Shown here: piece by piece, positions 23,036 through 34,010 of the stretch
How positions within the stretch are numbered: position 1 is the stretch's first letter
How the letters are laid out: each line of letters begins with the position of its first letter
Assembly: GCA_037576215.1 (NCBI GenBank)
Contig: JBANDB010000004.1
Span: forward strand, 434,001 to 498,000
Direction of reading: 5' to 3'
Source: Armillaria gallica
Lineage: Eukaryota > Basidiomycota > Agaricomycetes > Agaricales > Physalacriaceae
Length of the DNA stretch: 64,000 nt
Program-made: the position numbers and the translations under genes
The notes under the pieces: generated by a model
Database searches by the model: none
Seen by the model: the letters and a program-made list of their open reading frames with translations, nothing else
Told to the model about the DNA's origin: nothing

Positions 23036-26000
23036 TTATGTAGCATCGACATTCCCTGACCTAAGTAGTCCTAGCTCAAGGTCCATAATTGGGTACGGTC
23101 GCCATCCGGATTCGTAGTCAGTTTCCAGCCCCCCAGTGCGGTGATTGAAACTGGTCGACGGCTATGTGAAAGTGTTAAGTTGACGGGAGACTGAAAGATT
23201 TATATCATCTGCATACCTGGTTGATGTCATTATTGCTACCCTTTTCCACCTCGAGACACTCGGCCAAGGTACTGACAATGCTCTCCATATCCCTCTTCCA
23301 ACGCTTCAGATCATTTGGTGTTCCATTGTCGGTGGGATGCAGTGTGTAACACTGAACAGAGTATTCGTCGTCTAGCGAGTTTAAGGTTTGCAAGATGTTA
23401 GGCCATTTATCATGATGAGGAGCAATTGAGGTTAGCGAGGATAAGATAAAGCGTGGCGGGGTTACGCTGCGGGCGATACTCGCACAAATGCAACGAATAA
23501 CAGGTGCTTGATGCAAGGCTTCGACATGCCAGTCAAGTAAAGCGTCCGTTTGAATATCAGGGAGCTTCCCTGCTTTGGCCTCCGAGAGCCCACTGATATA
23601 ACCGCGCAGTCCTTCGATGAGATCTGGGTGGAGGGTACTTTGATCTGCAATATAACACAAACTGCGTTCGTGTTCGAAAGCTTCGTATGCATTGAACATC
23701 CCTCTAGAGAAAGCTTGTCCTAATAAAAAGGAAACTATACCAATTATAGAGTCAAAGTGTTGAGGAAAATCAGGGATGACTGGAAGGGTGGACAGACGGG
23801 GTGGACACTCTACACGTTCATCATGGATGACTCGAAGGATATTCAGAAATAATGGCTTCGTGGCCCATTCTACGTCCCGTTCAACGACACAGTCCTCGGG
23901 GCCTCCACCCATAAGTGAAGCCATGAATGCAAGAGCGTAAGCACGGCAGGTCCAAAAGAGGTCCTTGAGCTCTGAATCCTCCCAATTGCTCAAAGAACGA
24001 CCGGTAAATAAATCAGACATGATGAAAGGGAGTATCGCCCTGAAAACATTGGCCCGCCATTGTTTCGAAGGAACATCGACAGGATGATAATGAATGTCTT
24101 TGTTTATCGCATAGAATGCAACACGCAACAGCCGGTACTTGGATATCGTAGAATCGTCATAAAATGGATGACGTTGGTGCGAATTAAAGGTTGATGGAGC
24201 TGAGTCGGGCGCCAAGGCGCGTACAATGGCGAGCAAGAGTCTTCGCTCGGGATCGACTGGGTCGTTGTGTGACTCGGATGCCGAGAAGAATGCGAGAATG
24301 CCTTTGAGAATTTCTGGTTTATAATCTGTTACCGAGGCGTACGCCAAAGTGCGGCTGTATGATTCGGAAGGACTGTCTTCTGGGAGATATATCCTTGTTA
24401 CCAAGTTGAGACACATCTCGATGGTAAAGACATCCCCTGCATGATGAAACATCTGTTCTTTGTCCACATAACGGTCTAAGAGCTTCTTCCAGATGAGAGG
24501 ATGGTGTATGCCATTGTCCGCTAAGGCGTCCATGACAACTTGGTTCTGCTCCGTAGGCTTCTGAATATGTGCATCGTCGATGGAAGACAGAGTTATCGAC
24601 AACGTTTTGGAAAGCTTCTTTGAGAAATCCAGATTGTGCTCTCCAAAGAGTCCGGATGGGAACTTCCTGCACAAATCAGGGAACAGAATCTCCAACCGAA
24701 GGAGCGGCTCGATCCTGCGGTCGATATTGGGAATATCCTTAGGAATCCACCGAGTAGGCTCATCTCTGCTCAGCTCCATACAATCCATCAACATTCTTTC
24801 CTTCTCATCTCGTATCTCAACCCAACGTCGACTGAATGCCTCCTCAGCACACACTTTATGGTCTGGGGATAATCCAGCAAGTGCCTGAATAACAAGACGA
24901 TGGATCGCCGAGGTCGATGATCTCTCGTACAACCAATGAAGCGCATCAACTTCATTTTCAATACGTGACTCGTGTGCAGCACAAATCTCAGAAGCCTGCA
25001 CATTATCGACTTCAGAGAGATTCTTGACTTCCAGTGATGAAGAGAGCCCAGGGACTGTGGTAATTGGTGGACGCTTACGGATAGCAGATAAAATATAAGT
25101 GATGGGTGTTTTCCAGGGATTCTCCGGGTGCTTCAGAGCCCTGACACTGGAGGCTACGTAGAAGCTAAAAATGAGAACGTATATGTTGTACAGCACATGG
25201 AACAATACAATACTCTGGTCATAGTTAATCAATGCAAGGCCCAACACAAAGCTGATGAGGGAAAGATGCAACAGGAGTTGAAGGAAGCTAATCCAGGTGC
25301 GGAGGCGCGATTTGATAAGGCCTTTGTAACGTAAATGTCGAGTACGGGCGTGAACTTTGGGTTGTCCAGGGATGGGAGACACATAATGACAATACCATCC
25401 ATCTACAAGAATGGCGAAAAACGCAGTTGCAAGACTGAGAGTAAGACTCGTCAACCAGAACGAATATACAGTCAAATCAAGCGAGCGCGGAGTAAAAGGA
25501 GCGGTGGGGTCAGTGCCGGAAGTGGTGATATTGTCAAGTGAAGTGCCATTAGCTAGTGCGCGTTGTATATTGATCTGGTCGAATAGCAATACAGCAGACA
25601 TTTCCTGATAGTCTGGTTGCAAGGAATCCGATGATTGTGTAATGAAGGTGCTGACAACTGCGGAGAATAGTCCCGCCTACAAAAGAAAATATAATTAAAG
25701 TGAAGTAACACGTATTTGACTGAACCTACTCACGAACACTAGGAGGATATTCACTTCTCCTCTCTGGTCTTGAAGCATAGCGGTGTCGTAATTCAAACTT
25801 TCATCCAAATAAGCGTGCCAAACACTGGATGTTGGCCCCGCTTCTTCAAAAGGTGGACTCGGCGGATACCCTTGAGAATCACCTGAAATGAGTTGCGAGG
25901 ACAGGTGTGGTACTTCAGGATGTACGCATACCAATTGGGGCTACTACCGGCGGGCTCTGAGACTGCCTAAGTGGAAGAGGTGCTGGGAAAGGCTCCTCCT

Positions 26001-26199
26001 CAGGGGAAGGCATAGTCATCCCTTTCCCTATTGTACTGGCATGATACACTGATGGATAAGGATGTTCAGCCTGGTCCAACGAATTTTGTGGGCTTTCTTG
26101 GGAGTCAACCAAGTTATGAGCAATTCCCATCTCTGCGTCATTTGACTCAGGATCGTGTAAGTCGTTGTCTCGAGTATTGGCGGGCATATTGTGTTCCAT
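23036..26199 (-). CDS. DUF6535 membrane protein, intact, 1000 aa (module 3)
   Basis: Four exons: 26199-25932, 25882-25734, 25676-23217 and 23161-23036. Introns of 49, 57 and 55 nt with GT...AG ends keep phases 1, 0, 0. The product is 1000 residues. Exon 1 encodes a polar, probably disordered N-terminus. Exon 2 has the VWHAYLDES block. Exon 3 opens AGLFSAVVSTFI and continues with LLFDQINIQ, a helix at about 211-230, WYCHYVSPI, RTRHLRYKG and helices at about 267-289 and 294-317, matching the DUF6535 pattern. The remaining 650 residues are soluble and helix-rich. Function is unknown; it is presumably membrane-anchored. The start is the ATG shared in place with the module 5 and 7 copies. One of two intact copies. 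Confidence 0.88.
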
Positions 26200-28640
26200 G
26201 ATGAAATTCACCAGACAAGAGAGAATATACTGCAAGAATGAGGTGTTGGGTGGCAGAGGATACTGCAAGAACGAGGCGACCGCTAAAAGTAAGATTCTAA
26301 TGTTAACACCGGTCACATTCAAGGCAATATATAAACATAAAGTTCACAGCAATTCCAGGAATGGGGTACGAACCAGTGCTGACTAACCAAATCTGTGAAG
26401 CGATTGTCAGGTTTCGGGTCTTGCGGACAACTTCTGGTGGCGAGCATGAAAATAGGTCAAAGTTACATATGCAAAGCAAGCCAAATAGATGATTTATCGG
26501 GTTTAAAAATTATTTCATGCAAGTATAATTCCCGTGAGCACATAGAAGGCGGCTTATTCCATTCCTGGCTCGAACGACCGGGATCCCTGCCAACTCATAC
26601 TCAAAACCTGGACCTGGAAGTCAATAGGCTATCGACGGTCAACTTTGCTCCAGTTGAGCGCTGGATGATGTTGTCGCTGCACTCATCATTTAAATGTATC
26701 TCGAGCAATCAGTTTTGGAGTACCCGCATAGAACCTAATTTGTAGCCATTCAGATATAGTTGAAAGAAGTAGGAGGAACTCAGCAGTCAGGGCAAGCACT
26801 GCAGCACAAGGAATTGCCACCATCCCCACCACAGGCATCATAATACAGGTCTTGAATAATCCTGGAAGGCAAACCGTGGATCGGGCTGGTACCGTGACTT
26901 TATCCCCTTCTGGATGCAAATAAAAGTATCATCCTTTCAGTGAGAAAAAAGAAAGAGAGAACACATTAAACAAAGGTACAATGCTGAGAGAAACATGAAG
27001 GCGACGATATGAGCCTTGAGGTCAAATCCCAATTTCCCAGGCATGAAGTCCTACTGGTATTGAAGGCGGATCTAATTGGACTGGTGGGACCATATCGTTA
27101 GGTCCAAGAGAGAGAATGGGGAATCACGGATCGAACTACGGGCAGGCCGGAAAACTTAAAGACGGGAAACCGCGGATATGATACACATGATCGCGGATGA
27201 TCCGGCCCGTGCCATTTTCAAAGTTTGGAATTGAGCATTAACTTTTAGGCTCTCTCCGCCTACCATCTGACAAAATAAACGTCACTCTTGCCAGTGGATG
27301 CAGACTCTTCACAGTGTCTATCATATTCCTTGAACGACACAACCACGATAACAGGAGATCAACTGATAGATGGTCGTCAACCATTTTCAAGCCATTGGTG
27401 GAACGAGTCAATGACTCTTCATCCTTGTTTAGGTCTGAACGATTCCGGGTCCAGTCTTCCCGTAATGAAATAGTATTTGAATATCGTACTATCCATCGGG
27501 AGGCAGGCCCTTTCAGAGTGAAGAGGTAATTGAACGACTATTCGAACCAGAAGCATCACCTCGTGTATTAAACCAGTGTTGATTCAATTGTTCAATCTCG
27601 ATTTCCCACGTAACAGATACGGCGTCCCAAATACCCTGATCTGACGCGTTTTCAGTGCTCAGTGGGGGGAGCTTTGTGCTGAAATTTTGTGCTGTCTCAT
27701 GCTATCGCTACCCACTTTTTGTTAAAAATATATGCGTCAATTCATGCTCAATTCACGACTTGGCGATGTAAAAATGCACTGATTGACATTGTCATAGTAA
27801 GATTTATGAACAGAAAAACTAATATCTACACTTGTCGGTCATGAGAAGAAACCAATGGATACTTCTGAAGTTCGTCGAGCTTCATTCAAGCAGATGCATT
27901 GCAAGCGCGTGGAGAAAGTGATGGTTTTTCTCTTCTCGACATCGTAACGCCAATTCCCAAATCTGGACATTACTGTTGCAATGCTGCAACAGCTTGACTT
28001 GCTGCTTTAACGCTTCATAGCGGTTTTACAGAAGGGTACACACCGGCTCTTCACTCAAGGCTGAAAAATATATAGTCATAAAGACTAATCTGCTATTCAA
28101 ATCCTTTTACCTGTGTCCAAAAACAATCTGACAGTGTAGTAGCTCGCACGGAGTTGAATACTTGACAGCTCCACAAGAATGTTGCGTAAGTCCGTGATCC
28201 TCAGAATGGTTGTGATAATATAGACTTGGATGTACTAGAGAATGCCGGTGTGACCGACAGTGGTCTGTAACTCGGAGTAGGTTTGAATTCTCGTAAGAAG
28301 GTTTTGAGTTGGTGAATTAAAATCGGTCAGATGACCTCTGAATGTTGGATGAAGTTGTCATTTCATACAAAACTAGACCTCGATATCTAATGATCATTCA
28401 CAGCTATACCGGCGATTTAAAGGCGCCGGAAGGTCGCGCGAGCGTTAGTCTGTATAAGTTTGAATGGACCGCAAGGAACTGAATCGTCTAGACATTCCAA
28501 GATGGCTGAAACGAGGCGAATAGACGGATCAAGTACCACAGCATGAGGACATAACTGACTCGGGTCAAGCGCCGTTGTCACAAGGTGGAAAATAGAACAG
28601 GCTGCTATAGCTACTTTACCGCAATATCCTGTTGGCAAAG
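26200..28640. other. Module 3 spacer with a unique 0.9-kb segment
   Basis: Flanks match the other alpha spacers (26200-26450; 27430-27560; 28200-28620). Between about 26460 and 27380 lies sequence with no counterpart in modules 2, 5 or 7. It includes a minus-strand hydrophobic frame (26919-26686, with PGLFKTCIMMPVVGMVAIPC) preceded by an acceptor-like TTCCAG, possibly an exon of a small membrane protein. From 27600 to 28200 no gene is seen. Confidence 0.45.
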
Positions 28641-28900
28641 AAGAGGAGGAGTGAAATGCAGATAAATGGAGGAGATAAACACGGAAGTGATAGTGCAACT
28701 TTCCAAGTCTTGAAGCCACTTTGTTCCAATTGCTTCTGACAGGATTCGCGGGAGATGCTTGGACTGAGAATGAAAATAAGCACATGCCAGATACCAGGTC
28801 TGTTCTCAATACGTAAGAGTGCGTCAGATACATCAAAACGTGGATGTGCAAAAGCAAAAGTCGTGTCACGGAAGAATCGGATCAGGCCGGCTACGTGCAT
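28417..28900 (-). other. Conserved minus-strand element, module 3 copy
   Basis: ATG at 28900 starts MHVAGLIRFFRDTTFAFAHP. After ALLRIENRP a 31-nt GTATCTGGCA...TCTCAG segment could be removed to join a frame reading QASPANPV and ending at 28417. Such a short intron is unusual. Counterparts are at 20058 (module 2), 43325 (module 5) and 60927 (module 7). Transcribed divergently from the LRR-like gene. Role unknown. Confidence 0.33.
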
Positions 28901-30620
28901 CAGGCACCTCCCTTTTTAAGAATTGGAATTGGACCCCATGATCGAGTCTTCGCCTGGTACCTCCACGATTCCGCTCATTCCTCCTACAGATATCTCTTTA
29001 TGCACTCGATCTACTCTCTCTGTTCCGTGCTGCTCGTCAGACGGCACGACACCACATCTCTTACGCATACCCGCCGCTGCATGCCTATCACCACAGAATT
29101 TCATACCCCACATACTCCCTTGTATGGACCTCCCTTCATTTGATAAACAAACACATCGTACACCATCTTGTCTCTCTCCGATTTCGATTACTCCTCGATG
29201 ACGAAGACGACTCGCCACTTCCCGCCACTCAGACACCCACTCGACTTCTCTCAGCACCAGGTTGGCTCTCGCTGTTTCCCATGCCTCTGTTATGAATACG
29301 TGAGGTAGCGTAGTAGCTAATGTACGTAGCTAGTATCCGTAATATAGTTGAGTTCTTTACCAAGAAGGGATCCGAGAAGGGAAGTGGGTCAACGAGCGCT
29401 AAGCGTAGTCGAGGGGATGACTGATCGGTCCAGAAAGCGCTAAGCGTAGCTGTCTCGGATTCTCAAATTCACACAAGGTAAATGATAAGTCAAAGAGTAG
29501 ATACTGATTCGTAGCTAGCGTACATGTTTATATACTGGGTAGCGTTGCGAAGAATATTCTAGTAGTACAACCTTTGAGAAGGTTCTATGGGTTTCTGGTA
29601 TTTTCGTAAGTAAATAGTAAGTATAGAATCTTGGAGAAGTTGGAAGAAAAGTCTATGTCTTTGTTAGGCATCGGAAGACTGGTAAGCGAAGGTAAGGGAT
29701 ATCCATAACAGCCTCCGCTGTCACTGCTCTCGCCTACTCCAACGCCAACTCAGGATACGTTCACCCACGCTGCTGACACTCTGCTCCCCAATCTTACCAC
29801 TCTCCAAGGCCCTTCGCATCTTGTCATCCTCCTCGTACCATCTCAACCTCTAATCGACGTGTCTATCACCATTTCTACGCCAATCTATGCAGGGTTTCGT
29901 CCTACGACGACCCTCGAGACCCTCCCTCCCTCTATTCACCGTCTTCGCCTCACATTCAAGTCTGTCGGCAAACGCACGGAGGAAAAGACACTCCGTAGTG
30001 CCATCGTCGTATGCCCTGACATTGAAGAGCTTGAGGTAGATGGCGAGGCCAGCGAGGAGTGATGGTGTTCTATCGTTCCGCATTTCAGGACCCTTCGTGT
30101 CCTAATCATGCGTAAACCGGGGATGGCACAAGTGAAAACAGCGACGAAAGTGCTCGATGAGAGGTTCACTTCTCCCAAAACGTGCCAGACATGCTCGACC
30201 TCGTCTACTATCGGCCACTCCGGCCACTCCATGGTCGTCAGTGAACGAGCCCGCGCAGCTCGTCTGACCAACGTGTGCCCAGCCCTAGAACGCATCGTCT
30301 TTCCGAACGAAGTTCAGTGCCACCGTCCATCTCCCTCTCTCCCCCGCTCCCGATCTTCACCATGTCCCCCATTCGACGATCTCTTCGTGAAGAAGATCGC
30401 TCATGATGTTGCTCCTCCTTTTCCTAGGAAAGTCGTGCCTTTGAAGGAGCAAAGGTTCATTGAAGGCAGAACAGTGTTTCGATTTCAACGACAGCGACGA
30501 CGACGACTCGCTCTTCTTCAAACAAAGTGCGACCAGGCAGAGTATTTCGATGCAACGTTGTCACGAACAGGTCGACGTCGACGTTCACAGTACTGGAAGG
30601 ATGGTGATGGCGCCGGTGTA
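28850..30620 (+). pseudogene. Module 3 LRR-like gene, interrupted by a solo LTR
   Basis: Recognisable from the shared 5' block at 28880-28930 through the core at 29720-30110 to the C-terminal acidic block at 30385-30620. The core frame has LESLPPSI-type and VVCPDIEELEVDGE blocks but meets a TGA at 30060-30062, where other copies read TGC before TGG. A 423-bp LTR is inserted at 29288. The C-terminal block has slipped frame (RFQRQRRRR instead of the aspartate run). Not expected to be functional. Confidence 0.62.
29288..29710. mobile_element. Solo LTR
   Basis: 423 bp starting TGTTATGAATA and ending TATCCATAACA (inverted 11-bp ends, TG...CA), flanked by a perfect 5-bp duplication GCCTC (29283-29287, 29711-29715). 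Modules 2 and 5 show the uninterrupted sequence. It is what remains after recombination between the two LTRs of a retrotransposon; the class is not assigned. Confidence 0.88.
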
Positions 30621-31109
30621 GCTATAAGGTACACGTCTTTTCTCCTGTTCTTGCTATCCAATATCCTCATGCTACCTCGTAGGTCCTCTACCGTCGCCTT
30701 CAAACATAACGTTTGGCTCCCGATTCATGTACGTATCCTTATCTGTATTTATCCCTACCTTTGCTCTCCGACTCGTGGATTTATACCCAAATACATCCTA
30801 TCTCCATTCTTCGAGCTGGACCAGTTAGCGAACTAAGTCCATCTACTCAAGCTCATATCGGACCAAATACGCCAATCAGATCCACACGCACATCAGAATC
30901 GGCACGATTCATGAGAACGCGGTTACTGTCCTTTCCATACTCGTATTCATGTGAAGATCTTTCGATGATATCACCGGCCGTCATTCATGCATTTGGCTGG
31001 GAATTCAGTTGTGGTCCCTCTTCATGCGGTTTTTTGTGTTCCGCTCATGATCCGCAACATTCGCATTGTACCTGTTTCTCTAGGTCATAAGGGTGGTCTG
31101 GTGGGTCTT
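30621..31109 (+). other. 3' region of the module 3 LRR-like gene
   Basis: An intron-like GGTACACGTC...TCGTAG (30627-30682) follows the last coding block, then a conserved untranslated stretch shared with 37610-37850. No gene beyond that. Confidence 0.45.
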
Positions 31110-31590
31110 TTACCACGACCAACGTCCTATCCCAGCGAAAGAATGTGTTAATTTACACTCACCAACTAGTCCTCCTCATTTTCCTTCTAGTTCTCTGGCT
31201 ATTCCCGTCAGCCTTAATTTCCCGATCACGGTCGTTTGACGGTGGCGAGGGGGAAAGGACGTACGCATCGACTCTCCATCCTGCATCTCTTCTTTCTCGA
31301 AGAAGTCGAATTCTGGAATATTCTCTCCGTCAAAGGCAATATCGTTCTCAAGATAATTCGACATGGCCGTTTCATGGTACCTACCATCGATGAATGTATT
31401 TTCCTATTCCTACAACCGTTCTCTAGCATCATTCGCTCATTCACGTACGTTTCTTTCTATTCAATGCTACCCGCCTCGCAACTTGCTTCTTTAAATATGT
31501 GGATTCTCTTCCATGTCTCTTCGAAGCTTCTTACGAGATGCTTTGACCGCCTGATCTCCCTGGAAAGATTCAATGCAAGGAAGGCAGTAG
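31110..31590 (-). other. Segment repeated at 34500-34980
   Basis: Similar to 34500-34980 over almost 0.5 kb. The minus strand in both has a coding-like end: EFDFFEKEEMQDGESMRT here and ELDFIEKDEIQGGG there. This suggests a worn pair of paralogous exons, perhaps the tail of a membrane protein gene. Not recognised. Confidence 0.35.
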
Positions 31591-33011
31591 TATGGGCGTA
31601 ATAGCGTCCAAAAATTCGGGTGGACGCAAGTGGCCTTTTTCCGGACGCAAGTTAGTGATAGGGACCCAGGTTTATAACTTCCCTTGCATCATCTCGCAAG
31701 TTAGGTATCGTATTACGAAAAGGCGGGCCATAGTTCTAGAATTTGAAAGCCTTCGAATTCCATGATTTATCATATTTCAGTGCAAATCTCTCATCTCCTT
31801 ACCACCGCCGGGATACCTAACTATTAATGCATTATTGATGTACCGTACGGGTGAAAATTGGAACTTTCCATATACTTGCATGTCCAACCGTGATTCGTGC
31901 CGGTCTCCTTCCGCTTAGTATTTTTTGTCCGACACCATTTCACCACATAATTCCGACTGGTTTCGATTTCGTGATTCGGTCTCTATGCTTCAGTACCCTT
32001 GCCATCAAGCCTTCGGAAGTCTAGGGATACTGCGTACATATGGTACGAGTTATTTACAAACTGACCTTCTTTGCGACATCTTCCAGGTAGTCTACTCTTT
32101 ATTCAAATGTTATCCCTCTGCTAATTAGTAAATTGTGATTAATCGAGCTCGGTGAGTAGTTTGCAGAACAAAACATCGCAGAGTTCAAGGGCTCACCGTA
32201 AGCCCTGGACGTTCGCATTGATACGAGCTGTATGGTCAGTGGTGCATAGCTAGTCAGCGCAGGCTGAGGCCCCGAAATTAAAAAAACCCGTGACTTAGGC
32301 GAATCTCCGCACCGACATCTAACACCTGCTGGGGTTGGATATGTAATCCTTGATTCCGTAGAGGATAACGATGCCAATATTCTAAGAAAGGATACAGCCT
32401 AGTACCTACGCCTTTCAGCAGGCTTTATCATGAGCCCTTGAACCATCTGCAATCTCGTTCTCGTTGAGCCTTCTTTGAGCTCAATTTGTCTGTGGTTCGA
32501 AGAGTATTTAAATGCATGATTAACTATATCAAAAGGTATGTCAGTTTGGAAGTAAATCATGGCACAAAAGACATACATGTCCTTAAATCCGAACAGGACC
32601 GCTACTGAGCAACAAACCACCGTTGTCAATACCTAAGACAGAGAAATCTGATGTTAGTCTCCATTGCATGAAACGACGACGAAGAAATCGGTGAAGGCAA
32701 CGGATACAAGGCTTAAATTTTAATGAGTTCGATCCACCATAACAATGAAGCCAAGGCTCATGGCAGCCACCGAAATGATGTCGGCCTGTTCAACCACCTC
32801 AACTCTCTCGCGACCCGCACGGACGTCTATGAGACAATGGTATCAATTGTCCGCTGACGTACATATTCCGTATTCAAAGAAATGATTGCAAAATTAGTTA
32901 ACTTGCGGGAGGATGAAAGCCTAAGTTAACTTGGGCGCTTGATTACTCAACTTGTGTCCGGAAAATGTCCACTTGTGTCTACCCGATTTTTTGGACGCTA
33001 TTACGCCCATA
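31591..33011. mobile_element. TIR element (6-bp TSD family), third copy
   Basis: 1421 bp. Left end TATGGGCGTAATAGCGTCC, right end its exact inverted copy. The inverted similarity extends about 60 bp inward (the CCGGA...CAAGTT region). The 6-bp duplication CAGTAG is perfect (31585-31590, 33012-33017). Same family as 6773-9365 and 7570-9338. It carries gene-like sequence but no recognisable transposase. Confidence 0.9.
32399..32830 (-). pseudogene. Spliced-looking gene fragment inside the TIR element
   Basis: Minus strand: an ISVAAMSLGFIVMV block (about 32815-32735), an acceptor-like TGTCTTAG at about 32636, then LTTVVCCSVAVLFGFKD. A 49-nt GTATGTCTTT...GATATAG intron-like segment ends near 32525, followed by NHAFKYSSNHRQIELKEGS to a stop at 32399. 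The hydrophobic blocks suggest part of a membrane protein. The outer element at 6985-7230 carries related sequence. Not recognised. Confidence 0.4.
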
Positions 33012-33589
33012 CAGTAGTAATGCTGCTCGACAAGATATTTGACACACCCTTAATATAGCTACGTGACCAAGGCGTAAATTCAAGCTCATGTTACGTATTT
33101 CGAATTGACCGTACATCAAGGTGCCTTTTTCGGGGTCCTTCTTTTCGCTCTACTTATTTCAAGAATGGCTTACTACCTACGCAGATGGTGATAATTTGTC
33201 GCCTCCCCTTCTGATATACTGCGTTGCTGTACTCTCAGCGTTGTAGTCCCGACTTTCTCGACGGCCGCGATCACTCTCACTTGAAGCAATCATTGTCAAC
33301 TGATACTTAATGACAACATCCCCGCCCAAAGGTACAAAGCTAGTTCTGAGGAAAATAGCGACTGCCGGAATGACGACAAGATCTACATGGGATCCCTTGA
33401 TACTAGATATGGGGACAATGCAAAACGACAGTACTCGAACTGCCAAAGGGATCATGGGTAAGGTAATTCAGGTAGCGTTCTATTTAATTTGCAAGAATTC
33501 CGAAGCGAATTACGCGCCCCTCCCTCGATGTCCATGTTAACTGTGTCCTTTTCTATCCACATTTCGATCTTCCTAGAACCAGTCACCCT
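33012..33589. other. Module 4 downstream flank
   Basis: From about 33335 it matches the downstream flank of the module 6 DUF6535 gene (47230-47460), including the blocks CTTGATACTAGA and TCTTCCTAGAACCA. No gene seen. Confidence 0.5.
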
Positions 33590-34010
33590 TCACTTCCACC
33601 TTCGCCATCGAGATTCGCGGTGGGTTTCCAATGACCCGGTGCGAGGGTAGGACCTCATCAATGGCTAAGAAAACATTTAATTGTACTTGATTTTAAAGAG
33701 TTAAATCGTCCACCGACCCTGTAGATACCACTATTGTGATCCTTCGCCGTCCTAACACTCTCGGTCAGGACATTGATAACCTCTTTCAAATTCTTCCTCA
33801 GACGCTTCGCATCGCCTGGCGGCATGACTTCGCGTCTGTCAGAATAGTAGTTCTCGAGTAAGGCTTCGTTATCTATGTCCCGTTCTACAGTGGAAAGCAA
33901 GACTCTTCCATACGATGGGATGGCGAACATCATTATATGCTAGAGCATTTATGGCGACTTGTTTCTGCGAAGGTAGGTGTATTGGCTTCCGAATCGGAGG
34001 GAGGGAATGT
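33590..34010 (-). pseudogene. Module 4 DUF6535 gene, internal-deletion remnant
   Basis: A short relic of the same lineage as the module 6 gene. The right end (34010-33910) matches the LPSQKQVAMNALARND region. It then jumps, near 33905, straight to LLSTVERDIDNEALLENYY..., losing about 1 kb of the middle and shifting frame. The final intron (donor GTCGGT, acceptor CTTAG) and a last exon 33664-33590 with SLETHRESRW are still visible. The DUF6535 membrane domain is missing altogether. Confidence 0.78.
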
